A DNA stretch of 64,000 nt from contig CM056567.1 in the NCBI GenBank assembly GCA_029721515.1, positions 2,906,007 through 2,970,006 of the forward strand, given 5' to 3'. The position numbers and the translations under genes are program-made. The notes below the pieces were generated by a model. That model was given only the letters and a program-made list of their open reading frames with translations. It was not told the DNA's origin and ran no database searches. Below are positions 43,101 to 55,311 of the stretch, piece after piece (the first letter of the stretch is position 1; each line of letters opens with the position of its first letter). The stretch comes from Synanceia verrucosa. Taxonomy: Eukaryota; Chordata; Actinopteri; Perciformes; Synanceiidae.

Positions 43101-46094
43101 TCACGCTCCATGGAGGCCTCGGTACAGTATGGCAGCTTCCGCTTCACAGGAGGTCAAAGATTAAAGGAAACGCTGCTTCTGAATACGTCTGGGAGACTTA
43201 AAGGAATTGTAAGTAATTCTTCCTCAAGCATGCATTTAGATTCAGAACATCAGTGTATATTTCTGCTGATCAGCTGTAAAGGAAGCTGAGTGAAAATATT
43301 CGTCCTGTTGCTGTTTAGGTCCGAGCTGCATTGTGAGGGATTATACAAAGAGAAAGAAAAGAGCACAGAGGTATTGACGTCTGCGCTAATTCGACTCTGA
43401 ATGTGAGTTAAATAAGAAGATCAAACCTCAGAAGGGGACACTTAGTCAACCTGAAGAGAACAATGAAAACACAATAAATCCTCTCATCTCATCAGTAATT
43501 TTATCAACTAACTGGTTAGTTGATTTGTTTGTTTCTCCAAGAATAAATCTTGTGTTTAGCAGAGATGAACTTTGGAGTTTCTTGGAAATGAAACAAAGAA
43601 TAAAGTATTAATCGACCAAAGAAGAGAGGAAAAACAACTGGTTAGTAAACTGTTGGAGCGTGGCGGTAAAACACACTCAAAGTCAACAGAAAATAAAACT
43701 GCCAGAGTATTTCCAGATTGTTCCTGAAGTAAATGTCTATCTAATGGGATCTAGTGGTTCTCGATCGAGGAACCTGACCCTATTCAGCTTCATTATGAAG
43801 ACTTCCTGGTGGGTTTGGTGGACCATTATGACCAGTTCATGAGCTCTGATGGGAGGGCAGCCAGGTGGGCAAGAATAACGTAGTTAAAGGTGATCATCGT
43901 TCTGAGGTTATAAAAACTGCACTTAACTGGCAGCAGGAACCCACAGGAGATGCTCCTTATCCCAGCCAGGTAGAACCAATTTCAGACTCAGTGATTTGAA
44001 TGCAAATGCTTTCCACCAAAGAGGGCTTTCCAACTCCTGAACTGGAGCTCCACAGTACATTACACTGGGAGTCTGCAGCGCTGCGCCTGCTACCCACTGG
44101 GAAATTACACCGGCGCTATGATGGAAACGGCTGCCATGTCGGAGACAGATCAAAGCTGCTGATAGGTGGACGGTCACTGGCTGGAGTTTGATTATTTGGG
44201 AAATGGGCCTTGTTGCGCTACACGGCCCAGAAAATGATATGGCAGCGCTAAAATAATTTGTTTTGTTATTGAAGCAGAAGGCCTCTTCTGAGGTGTTGGC
44301 GAGCGAGGCGCCCTCAGACTTATCAGTGCCCCTTCGTAATAAAGGCGGTGAGCGAGTACACCGGTTTGTGCTCTGTCATATCTTGTTCTCTGTTCATTCG
44401 CTTCAGGTCCTGACAGGGCTTCCCTCTAATGCTCTCCAGTGTCTAGCCCACAAGTGGAAACTGTCCAATGATACGGCTCCGTCTTTTCCTTTCATGCTGG
44501 GGCGATTTGGAATAATTAGCTGTTCGGGTATAGTTGAGATTTTGCCTTTTTGAGGATGTAATTATATGAAGGTCTGAGACCCTTTGGCAGGCATCGGCTC
44601 CATAATGAGAATAGTTGAAGAAAATTGAAACGTCTCTGTGCGTCTAGAATGACTAAAGGTAATTTGACCCTTCAGCAGGAGCAGCCGCCTCCAGTGGATT
44701 AATACACATTTAAATCAGTACATCTTCAAGCGAAACTGCTCCATTACAAATGTGATAGGAAAGTCTTTAGAGCTTGAACGTGTGATGTGAGTGGACTGGA
44801 CTGGAAGCTTTACCTAGCAGGGGGAAAATGAAAGTTATAGTCTTGTGAGGAAGCTGGAGGGCTCAAATTTTACATTTGCAGATATTTAAATGCTACCTCC
44901 TGGTGAGGAAGCTTCACAGAGCTGGGCAGTAAAACACTGTTGTAGTTTGAGTTCCGATCATCTGGTCGACTTTATTTATTAGATTACCAAAATATATGTC
45001 ATGTTTCTATAATGGTTAATCCCACCAGCTCTTTGTTGCTCTGATACATTTGTTAAAAAAACATTAATTTGGACATGTAACTAATTTATTTTTCGATTAT
45101 ACTGTAGCTGATATTCAGTTATTCTCAGTGAAAGATATCAGGTGTCACATATTGATGTTGACAGCTAATCTTACTGTTCGTTGGTGAGAACAAAAACAGG
45201 AAGTGAGGAAAGCGAGCAAACGACTAAAAGTCACCTGATCGGACATCTGGAGTGAAGCCCAGTGGTTGGAAAATGGCCTCAACCTCCAGCTGATTGCCTT
45301 CTTTCTGAGTGATGGTCGCAGACTAGCGCTACCTGCTGGTGTCTAGAGGTATTGCACCTTTGTGATGTGTTCAAGTGCTACAAGGTTCTTTTTGGTTTTA
45401 AAAGTGTTTTACGTTATATATTTGATGTATTTACTCTGATGACTTTTTACCACAGTGCTTACTGTGCTACTGTGTCACCTCACTGACCACTCAGTCCCAA
45501 CCAGCCATGCTTTTGAATGTAAAACACTCCAGCACTAAGTGGCATTTGCCCCACAACATGTTGACCAGATAACAGTGGACAGGTTCATTTTGTACTTTGG
45601 CTGACTCACAAAATAAATGTGTCCACGGCTTATAAAACCCAGAAACGAGAAGCGCTCCAGCAGCTTTGATTCTGCCCTTGGTTTTATGGGGGACAATTGG
45701 GTGCAGGAAAGGTGTAGCGACGGGCCGTTTTATGTTTTAAAGGGGGTCATCGTCGCAGCAGCAGCGGCACACTCATACTCTGAATATTTAACACAAAGTC
45801 AGGGATCAGAGTACGGCTCTTTTGTTTCCTCACTGTGCTCCTGTATCTTCGACCTCATCATTTAATCAGGTCTCGTGTTGGCCTGCATCAGAAATCTATT
45901 TGGAATTCATTTGCCGCCTTGATGTGTAAATTCAGTTATGGTTAATACATGAGCTATAGCACATGCATAATCATGTCTCTGCTGGCACACTTTTTTTTTT
46001 TCCTTCCTGGAGTTGCGGCCCATTGATTTATATGGACAATATGTGACTCATCTCACTCTGCTGGCAGTGTTGGTATTTTCATCACTATTCATTA
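40186..46094. other. Intronic, nothing firmly recognised
   Basis: No exon or RNA gene was identified. A CTCF-like sequence on the minus strand (ACACCAGCAGGTAGCGC) lies at about 45327-45343. The part at 43500-43600 has weak similarity to family 2 ends (CAACTAACTGGTTAGTTGAT). The rest is unassigned. Confidence 0.45.
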
Positions 46095-46934
46095 TTAAAG
46101 GTCCAGTGTATAACAGCTGGAAACATCTGGAATGTTGTAAGCGTGTAGAGAAGAGCTACGGTGGCCCACACGAAAACATCACTCTCTGGAGCTGTTAGCG
46201 TTACGTAGCGGGTTAGTTCAGCCCGACAAAGGTTTCCCTACCAGGAGACGCCTGAATCAGCTGTTAATGTTATGGTGTTGTGTTATGTTACGCTGTGACA
46301 CTGTGCTGTCATGTTATGCTATTATGTTACGTTATTATGTTACTTTGTGCCGTTACGCTGTTGTTACTTTGCATCATTACATTGCGTTGTCAGCATTCCA
46401 CTATTGTTATTCTTATGTTACGCCGTTACTTCACGCTGTTACGTTACGTTTCACTGTTATGTTGTTACGTTCCATTATGTTAGATTTTTGTGATACATTG
46501 TTATGTTACATTGTTGTTACTCTGTGACGTTACGTTGTTGTTACTTTGGATTGTTACGTTGCGTTGTCAGCGTTCCACTATTGTGTTACCCTCATGTTAC
46601 GCTTTTACGTTATGTTACATTGTTGTGATACATTGTTATGTTACGTTGCGATGTCACATTTACATTGCTGAGTAATCTTACGTTGCTATGTCAGGTTTTC
46701 CAAACCTTAACCAAGTAGCTAATGCAGTGAAACAGTGTTTTGTCTGTTCTGGTCTACTATAGCAACATGGCCGCCAACTCCATATGTAGATACAAACGGC
46801 TCAGTCTAGGGAAATGAAAATACAACACCTGTTATTTGATAGTTATTATACAGTAAAGAAAACATACTTGTTAATTTTCGACCATATTTCTGCCAATAGA
46901 TCCCCTCTGTCTATGTCCCTCACTGATCCTTTAA
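46095..46934. mobile_element. TTAA-flanked non-autonomous element with expanded core
   Basis: The 832-bp element at 46099-46930 is flanked by TTAA (46095-46098 and 46931-46934). Its ends are AGGTCCAGTG and, inverted, AGGATCAGTG. Inside each end are landmarks I recall from an abundant percomorph repeat: TGTAAGCGTGTAGAGAAGAG and CTACGGTGGCC on the left, CTATAGCAACATGGCCGCCA and TTCTGCCAATAGATCCCCTC on the right. The centre (46262-46690) is a GTTAC-rich repeat. No transposase is present. The TTAA duplication suggests the piggyBac or Kolobok superfamily. Confidence 0.72.
46262..46690 (+). repeat. GTTAC/TGTTATGTTAC-rich low-complexity expansion
   Basis: Dozens of GTTAC, GTTATGTTAC and GTTGTTAC words. 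A larger duplication with an offset of about 177 bp is visible: TTGTTGTTACTTTG...GCGTTGTCAGC(A/G)TTCCACTATTG at about 46360 and again at about 46530. It lies wholly inside the TTAA-flanked element. Confidence 0.85.
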
Positions 46935-48289
46935 TAAGTGGATTACAGAGGGGCTGTACAGCAGAGCCAGCAGCCCTGTTACTGTGCAAACTCTCCTCTG
47001 GCTGCAGACCAGCCTGCTGCAGCGCTCTGTTTGTTAACGCTTTCGTTCGGTTGGTTCAGCTGCTCTTCGGTTGCTTTGTGCGACCGTGCATCTGTGTGCG
47101 CCGATAAAAACACGACATCTTTGTGTGCACACGACAGAAAATGGCTCAGGTGGTGTTTTGTTCTGATGGTGGCAGCCTGTGTGACGCTGCACTGGACTGG
47201 GATCAGTGTGTAAAACTGATCCAGAGCCTGGCCATGCTGTGTGGGGGTGTACTGAATATCAATGTATCTCATTGTGTGTGCCTACTGTACGCTGCTTGTT
47301 TGATGGATTGGTGAGTAATGATCACGTCCTCTGGTCTCCGTCTCCTATGGTCACTTCCTCGCCGAGTGGCCGCCCTCTCTGTCGCTTTTTCATTGGGCCT
47401 TCTGTTCCTACCTCGTCCTCACCTTGTCTACAGTCAATGAGAAGTCCCAGAGGATGCTGTGCGTGGGAGCAGAGTGGGCGCTGCCGCCTATTCACTTCCC
47501 TTTAATTTATCCCTCCATTGACTATCACACATATTGTGTCATTATTTAGAAATGCTTTGGCTGACTGCACCAGTACAGTGAAGGTGCACATGAGAGGATC
47601 TGTGTTTCCCTTTCCTCTGCAGTCAGTGTAGCATAAAGTATACGTACAGTAGGAGATGGATGGTTATGATAAATAGATTTGCTTTTGCAGCACTTAAAGG
47701 GATTCTGTGCCACTTCCCTGGAGGAAGAGGAAGTGATGGGGAAGAGAAAAAAGTTACAACAAAAAAAACATAACCAAGAAAGTAAGGTTGGGGGAGAGGA
47801 GGAAGGGAAGCGTTAAAAAAAAAAAAAAAATAAGGTGATGGAGGAGGGAGTTGTGAGGCAGTGCAGAGATGTAAAGGCAGGATGGAGGAGGAGGAGGAAG
47901 AGTCTGTATGGAGAATATTAATGGTGTGTCAGGAAGTGGAGTGTCTTTAAAGACCTCAACCTTTTCTTCTGCTGCTTATTGTGTCGGAAACAAGCTGCTC
48001 CGAGGCTGCACGAAGCCTAGAAACAACAAGAGAAACGCAGAATATAAAACTGCGTCAATGGCAGAATTTCACCAGCATGCATTCATTAGCAGCAGGAAAC
48101 ATCGTCCGGCGTTAATGGGGAAAAAAACGTTTGTTAGAGACGACTTGTTCGTTTATTTTCTGCCATCGTTCATTAATCTTTATCTACCCACAAAATATCA
48201 GAATGAAGTTTAACGGCACATAGATGGAGTTTGACTCAATAGTGCATGATGTGTTAACATAAAAAGTATGGGGAAAAAAGATAATACAA
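46935..48289. other. Intronic, nothing recognised; purine-rich tract at 47720-47910
   Basis: No exon was identified. From 47720 to 47910 the + strand is almost all purine (GGAGGAAGAGGAAG-type), with two poly-A runs. The other frames have no domains. Confidence 0.5.
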
Positions 48290-48301
48290 ATTAGAAAATG
48301 A

Positions 48302-48329
48302 TAATATATATATATATATATATATATAA
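48302..48329. repeat. (TA)n microsatellite
   Basis: About 13 TA units within an AT-rich segment. Confidence 0.95.
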
Positions 48330-48605
48330 ATTACAGCACTCATGTAAAATATAAGCTAAGTACTCTGTACAGGTATATAATATATGCAGATGAATAAATG
48401 GATAAGTGGGAAAAAATAGGTTATAATATTGCACATGGGTATTCAAAATTGCACATTGGATCAAAGCTATTGAAAGTGAGATAAAGGCAATGTGGCTGTT
48501 ATGTGGATGAAGTGTTTCAAACGTCTGTTACTGTCACAGAGGAGGAAGGAAACCGGGAGATATTCACATTTAAGAAGGTGCAATCTGAGAAATTAGACTT
48601 TGTTT
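48330..48605 (+). repeat. Fragments of dispersed families 1 and 2
   Basis: ATAAGTGGGAAAAAATAGG and TATTGCACATGGGTATTC resemble the tail of the family 1 copies near 17484 and 4600. The following TTACTGTCACAGAGGAGGAA, GATATTCACATTTAAGAAGG and TCTGAGAAATTAGACTTTG are family 2 interior landmarks, shared with 61155-61245. Confidence 0.5.
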
Positions 48606-49755
48606 TTCTTTGGAAAGAAATCGTTGCAGCTCTTTGCTCTCCTCCACCTCATTCACTCCACACCTCTTCCTTTCTATATTATTCTCACATATATTCAAAC
48701 ACACTCAGCTGTGTGAGGACACCTGCCAACGGCGACAGGAAGCTGCAGGTGTGTGTTGTGTAGGAATAAAGGGGAAGAAGAAGAAGAAGCGGCGCTCATT
48801 CATGACTCAATGCAGGGAGGAAACACGCCGCCGGTCTGTGACAGGAACAGGAAGCACGGGGGGAAGGGATGAGGTTTTCCTTGTATAGTGAAGCGACAGA
48901 GATGCAAAGGAGGCAGAGTAACAGCTGAGCATGTTGTTAAGAGGTAAATGATGTAGTGGGGAGGATAACATATGCAGCCTGAGGTTGATGTTGATGGTGT
49001 GAAGAGCGCCGGTGACACACGGTGACTGCCAAAGATGGATTCCTGCTGTGGAAATTGGTCTAATACCAGGAGGTTTATTCCCTGAGAGCCTCGAGCGCCG
49101 TTTAAAACATGGCAGGGTCTTGATTGGGGAAAAAAACGGGCTGTAGATAATCAAATTCACATCTGTTTCTGTTATTTTTCCATTTTGAGCTGGAGTAATG
49201 TAAATCTTTCAGTCGGCTGAAAGAACTCGCAGCGTCGCCACGATTCCCCGACACCCCACAACTTCTGACTTGGCATTTGCGATTCATAAAACCAGTTGTA
49301 ATCCTTAATTAGCAGGCTTTAATTTCCCTAACGGGGATTGAACTTTCGGTCGAATTAGAGCTTCCATTAAGTTTTGATTCTAACCTCCAGCGCCTGCCTT
49401 ACAGGCGTGTATTAGCGCCAGGGAAACCATATCTCGGGCTAATGTGAGGCGCCAGGCAGATAACAGCCGTTTCAAAAATGCCAGCGACATTAGCATTCCT
49501 GCATCGTGCTGTGTGTGCGTGCGAGGTCTCAGTTTTTAAAATCTATAAAAAAAAAAAAAAATACTGTTCGTCAGCTAAAAAATATCCCTCTTCGCCTCCT
49601 CCTCCTCTTCATTAGACAGTTCATCAGCAATCTATCATCATATGTTTTATTTATGAGGCTCATTCTAAACACACAGCACAGGTTTCTGTAGTTATTAAGC
49701 TTTCAGTTATATTCTCAAACTAGTGTCAGCCCCATTGTCTCTCTCTCTCTCTCTT

Positions 49756-49799
<44 letters not shown>

Positions 49800-50350
49800 G
49801 GATGGAGGGAGTACTCTAAGCTACAGAAAGTGATGCTTTTCTGTTTAATGAGGACTGGTTCCCCCAGCATTGCTGCTGTGGAGAACCAGAGTTTGCACTG
49901 CCTCGTATGCAAATACCCACTTTTCAATCAACCTTGTGGTTCATTCTCGAGGCGTTCGATAGACACGAGGTCCGGCCTTCGGCGAGGTAATTTAACTCAG
50001 GATTCCTCTGACCTCTGGGTCGCCCCGGTGGAATGACACCTTTAATCACTAAACCTCCACTCAGGTGTTTGCTGCCTCCGAAGAGACGGGTGAGGTCAGT
50101 GGAAGTAAACTGGCTGCAAGGCTGTGTTTGGAAAAGGTAATGATGGTGGTGCATTGTGTTTGCACTGATTGCTGGGTCATAATTTGGGGTCAGATGATTT
50201 TAAAAGATCAGCACTTTTAGAAACAGATTAACCATGGTTAATCGGCCATATTGGCCAATTTAAATGTTGTTAATTTACTTTGTTATAGTCCCTTATAGTG
50301 AGCTATTTTCATGACTAGTAACTAAAAGGTTGTATTTTTCACACTATTTT
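48606..50350. other. Intronic, mostly unassigned; (CT)n(TA)n at 49738-49797
   Basis: A compound (CT)n then (TA)n microsatellite occupies about 49738-49797. The part at 49300-49500 is repeat-free with many balanced TAAT/ATTAGC words and could be a conserved non-coding segment, but this is only an impression. No exon was seen. Confidence 0.5.
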
Positions 50351-51237
50351 TCACAAGTGTATAATTCACACTTTATTATCTGTTGTTATTCTTATATTAT
50401 TGTGAAAACTGATTTTGTGAATGGAGTCTGGTGAGAGGAGAGCTTAAATTACTGTTTTATTTAATGGAGTCTGGTGAGAGGAGAGTTTAAATTATCGCTT
50501 TAGTGAATGGACTCTGGTGAGAGGTTTCACAAGTGTATAATTCACACTTTATTATCTGTTGTTATTGTTATATTATTGTGAAAACTGATTTTGTGAATGG
50601 AGTCTGGTGAGAGGAGCGTTTAAATTACTGCTTTAGTGAATGGAGTCTGGTGAGAGGAAAGCTTAAATTACTGCTTTAGTGAATGGAGTCTGGTGAGAGG
50701 AGAGCTTAAATTACTGCTTTAGTGAATGGAGTCTGGTGAGAGGAGAGCTTAAATTACTGCTTTAGTGAATGGAGTCTGGTGAGAGGAGAGCTTAAATTAC
50801 CGTTTTAGTGAATGGAGTCTGGTGAGAGGAGAGCTTAAATTACCGTTTTAGTGAATGGAGTCTGGTGAGAGGAGAGCTTAAATTACCGCTTTAGTGAATG
50901 GAGTCTGGTGAGAGGAGAGCTTAAATTACCGCTTTAGTGAATGGAGTCTGGTGAGAGGAGAGCTTAAATTACTGCTTTAGTGAATGGAGTTTGGTGAAAG
51001 GAAAGCTTAAATTACTGCTTTAGTGAATGGAGTCTGGTGAGAGGAAAGCTTAAATTACTGCTTTAGTGAATGGAGTCTGGTGAGAGGAGAGCTTAAATTA
51101 CGGTTTTAGTGAATGGAGTGTGGTGAGAGGAGAGCTTAAATTACTGCTTTAGTGAATGGAGTCTGGTGAGAGGAGAGCTTAAATTACGGTTTTAGTGAAT
51201 GGAGTGTGGTGAGAGAAGTCTGAATTGTTGCTTTATT
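50351..51237 (+). repeat. 43-bp minisatellite, 18 copies
   Basis: The unit GAATGGAGTCTGGTGAGAGG continues with AGAGCTTAAATTACTGCTTT and AGT. Copies of GGAGT (one reads GGACT) start at 50423, 50466, 50509, 50599 and then every 43 bp to 51201. The left flank (TCACAAGTGTATAATTCACA onward, 50351) together with the first units is duplicated at 50527, an offset of 176 bp. Confidence 0.96.
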
Positions 51238-54200
51238 ATGACAGTTCAGTTCCCTGTCAGAAATGGCTGTTTGATGACAATATAAAACACTAAAAATAAT
51301 CTAAATATAGTCTACACTTAAACTGAATCGGTGTCTTAAAGAAGTTTTTCTTCTGCTGCGTTACCTTGTCGTAAACTCCAGACTCCAGACGGAAAAATAA
51401 TAATTTTAGCTCAACTTTACATAAGCCCAAACTAAGTTAACTTATCTTTCCCGTTATTGAGTCACTGCAGGATTAGCTTACTACCTGTCCTTTAACCTTC
51501 CCGCTGCATTGCTCTCCATGTGCAGATGTTGCAGAAGCGCGAAGGGTTAAAGAGAGATTCTCCTCCCTCTTTCAGCACTTATCCTTACGGTGCCCTTGAG
51601 CAAAGCCATAAACTTTTAATTCCTCTCATAAGGCCGTTTGGTGGCCCGTGGTCTCCGGCTGGTTTTACTGTGAGTGTGACCTTCCTCCCTTGTGGCTGTT
51701 AAAATGAGTTGCGGTCTGTGTAAACAACAAAAATCCTGTAGGGTGTAGGGAGGAATCACACCTGAACTCTGTCTGAAGACGCCTCCCTCTCAACCCACTC
51801 CAGCATCCGAGTTACAAATACCAGACCTGCTGCTTTTCATCCATAAGCCCTGTGATTTACACCGCAAATCCTTTACATCCTGCCCTCACACCAACGCACA
51901 TAAAAGTCATAATCGAAGAGTAATTGTGAAAAAATTTATAGACTATTGAGGACTTATTCCACCATCACCACCCCCCAGATACACTTAAAGTAATCATGAC
52001 AGGCTGATTAAAGTTTTGATTAGGGGAGAGTTTCTGAGTTATCAACGACATGTTTTTTATAAAACAGCTAATCAACTGGAAAAGAAGTCATTGTGCGACC
52101 TGACTACCATAATGTGTGGTTAATCATGCACAGAAAGGAAAGCTTCTGATTGGTTCTGTGCAGCCCTGCAGGTGTGGTCCACTCCTCCTGTGCTGGCTGT
52201 TTGCACAGCCCATCATTGGTATTCACTTCCTGCTCCTAATTCTCCCTCAGTACTTCCCCCCTCACTTGACAGAGGACCGTGGGTTAAACGCTGGGGGGAG
52301 CGCTCCATCACGACTAGATCTGATCCAATTAAATACAGATTTAATCAGCGTTGCAGTCGGAGAGTGAATATGCAATGTGGTCGGCGGCGGGCACTGGTTT
52401 CCATCCACGGGCGCCGCCTCGATCCGATCTGACCTGAGCGTGTCGGAGCTGCAGTGAACCTCTGCGCCGCCGACCTCTTAACCTGCTGATTTAGTGTTCA
52501 GCCTGAGACGCTGAGGAGGCGACAAGCTTTACTGTTGACGCAAACACACCGTTAATTACTGATTTAGGGAGGAGGTTAATCTTGTCGTGACGAAGACGCC
52601 GCAGGAGGAAGACTTTCCCAAAAGGCTGCAGCTGCTGATTGTTGAAAGCTTTTACTCTGCAGAGGAAGCAGTCCTGTGATATGAAGTACAGCTCCCCAGC
52701 GCCCCATCAAAGTCCACTGTAACTGCTGTGTCACCTTCACAGCTCCAGGGGAGGATTGTTCACGGCGAGCTGCTGCAGCGCCTGCTAATGAGACGCCACC
52801 AGGAAGTGGGTTGGTTTTCAACGCAGCCCGACGGTCCGGGGAGTGGGGGGGTCTTCACCTCAGCTACGACCCGAGACTTAATTACAAATCCTGGTCTTTA
52901 GTCCACAATGTGTGTGCCACTCTGCCACTCAATATTGTTGTGGAAAAACAGCGAATCGCTCTAAATGAGTAACGGCGGCGTCCCACGCAGTGCCAGCACA
53001 CCGTGGCGTTAAGAGCGCCATTTAGCGTCTGAAGCGGGTCCAACCTGGCAGACTTAACAAGCTGTGGGGGGAGGTGGTTTGTTCCAGCACGCCTGTCATT
53101 TATGTTAATGCAAACAAGTCCTCTGCCTCTGTAATGTTTACAGTGATGAATTAGGCGCTATCAGATCGCAGCCTCGCTTCCTGAGTGTCATTGGCATTCA
53201 GAGCATTGCTGCAACCTTTATTGAAAAAAAACACAGAGGACAGATGCTCCTTCTATGTTTTCTTTTTTTTTTTGCATTGCTCTAAAAAGCTTATCTGAGT
53301 CTATTCAAAATGAGGCATTGTGTATCCTAAATGGAAGAGGTGTATTTGATAATTATACTGTGAAGTGATTCAGCTTTCAGCCACTTCCTGCGCCTGAGAT
53401 GGACGACTTCCTCCGATCAGTCCTCTTTCGTACCCTCTTTTGTTTGGAGGAAGGTGTGAACAAGACGAGCCCCACAGTGCTGGGCGGTCCTTCGGGGTGG
53501 TCCCTTCCTTGCTGCTGCTGCCGTCGCCTGCTATCTCAAACAGAGCTGTGTTTGAAGTGCTCGGTTGGGCGCCTCCGCTTTCCGCACATCGGGCCGAGAG
53601 TTGCCTGTTCAACTCTTCCTCCTTTTTTTGAATTTGCATACCGAACAAACAGGAAATTGTGTTCATTTGTATGCAAATGTGTTTGTCCCCGAGGCTGGGA
53701 TTTTGAATTAAAAGTTTTACCGTCCCATTAATTCCAAATTACACACAGGCTCTGACATGGGGGAGAGGGGGAGGCATCCAACTTGCCATCCGAACGCATC
53801 TCCGTCAGTTTGGGCTGTTTAGTTTGCCATCTGCGAAGTAGAGTCGGAATTTGGGTTTAATCTGGTCCGCTGATTTGCAGATTGATCGCCTGCACCACGT
53901 CTGCAATCTCCTCTTAATTATCCTCATGAAAATATGCAGAGATTTTGCCTTGATTGATGTGGGGGGAGGGGGGGGTGCTGCAGGAGGCAGACGCCAGGAG
54001 TGGTTGACTGACAGGTGGCGAGGAAACCGCTGAACAAGGGGGAGTGGCGAAGGCCGTCGGCGGCGGCGCCTCATCAGCCCGGCTCATTAAAATACATGTA
54101 CGACCTCATGAAAGATGCACGACCTCGTCAGTGACGTGTGGCGTGTTCGGCCTGAAGCTGACAGTCAAGGTAATATGAAAAATTAGCGCCTGCACAGGAA

Positions 54201-55311
54201 GGGGAGTTCGCATAAATGGCCTTGTCATGATGTTGCAGATGAAGCACTAACATTGTTTTAATCCAGTATTGATCATCGTGACCGAACACTGGCTGTGATA
54301 TGGAGCATCTTGATAGATGTATAGATAGAAGCTTTTTAAGTGGGTGACCCTGCAGCTGTTTTCGGATCCAGTCTGGGTTGTCTTATTTCAGTTTTTCTCT
54401 CCAAATGAACACAAACACTAAAAAAGTGCTTTAAAAAAACAATAAAACAGGTTTTCAGGTTTAATCTGTATTCTTGCAATTTCAAACTACTCAGGGGAGG
54501 CACTCAAAATAATGAACGGGAGAGTCTGCACGCAAGACCAGATTAAATAATGAGAGGGAGTGGTGGATCGATGGATGCCCTGATCTCTACTTCCTGTTTT
54601 CACCAGTTTAAGAGATAAAATATATTCAAAATAATATCCAGGCTGTTATCAGTGTGTTTATTGTCTCAGTGGTGATAAAAGCCTCTTCTTCTTAGAGTAG
54701 AAAGTGTTCGACCTGCTGCTCCTTTACTTTTACTGCAGTGGGTATTAATTATTTATCAAGATTTGTCCACGTTCAGTTCAATACTGCTCATCGGTTTGAC
54801 TCGCCGCCGTCCATGAATGAGTAGAAGAGATTAACTTTTCTCACGCAGAGAAACACACATCACTGTTCAGGCATTAATAATGCATGGAGCACATCTTGTT
54901 CACATGCAGAGTTTTGGCAGACGTCTGATGTCGAGCCGAGGGCGACGCCTCCTTCCTGACTCTCTGGGCACAGAGTGGCGGCGGCGGGCAGCAGGTCTGC
55001 GAATGAAAGAGGGAGTTTAGCGACGGGTCTTTCCAAAGACAATAAAATGTTTTAGAATGTTTTTTTGGAAATGGAACCGTGGCAAACCAGGAAGTTTCTG
55101 AAAGAGTCAGACTCCGAGGTCACGTTCATCCGTTTGTCCGCCCCGTTGCATCTGCCGTTACCAAGCAACTAAAACCGACATGCTAACTTAATTTGGTAAA
55201 TTAGTGTTAAGCCACTAAACTAAAAACAATGAGCCATGAATGCAGCGCTCTTTCTCTGCGTCACTTTCAACAGGATGTTGTGGCATCGTTGGTCGGGAAG
55301 GTTGAAGAATT
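51238..55311. other. Intronic, nothing recognised
   Basis: Four kilobases without a recognised exon or repeat family. A G-rich run (GGGGGGAGGGGGGGG, about 53960-53974) could form a quadruplex. Frames at 53370-53731 overlap on both strands with no domain. Confidence 0.45.
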
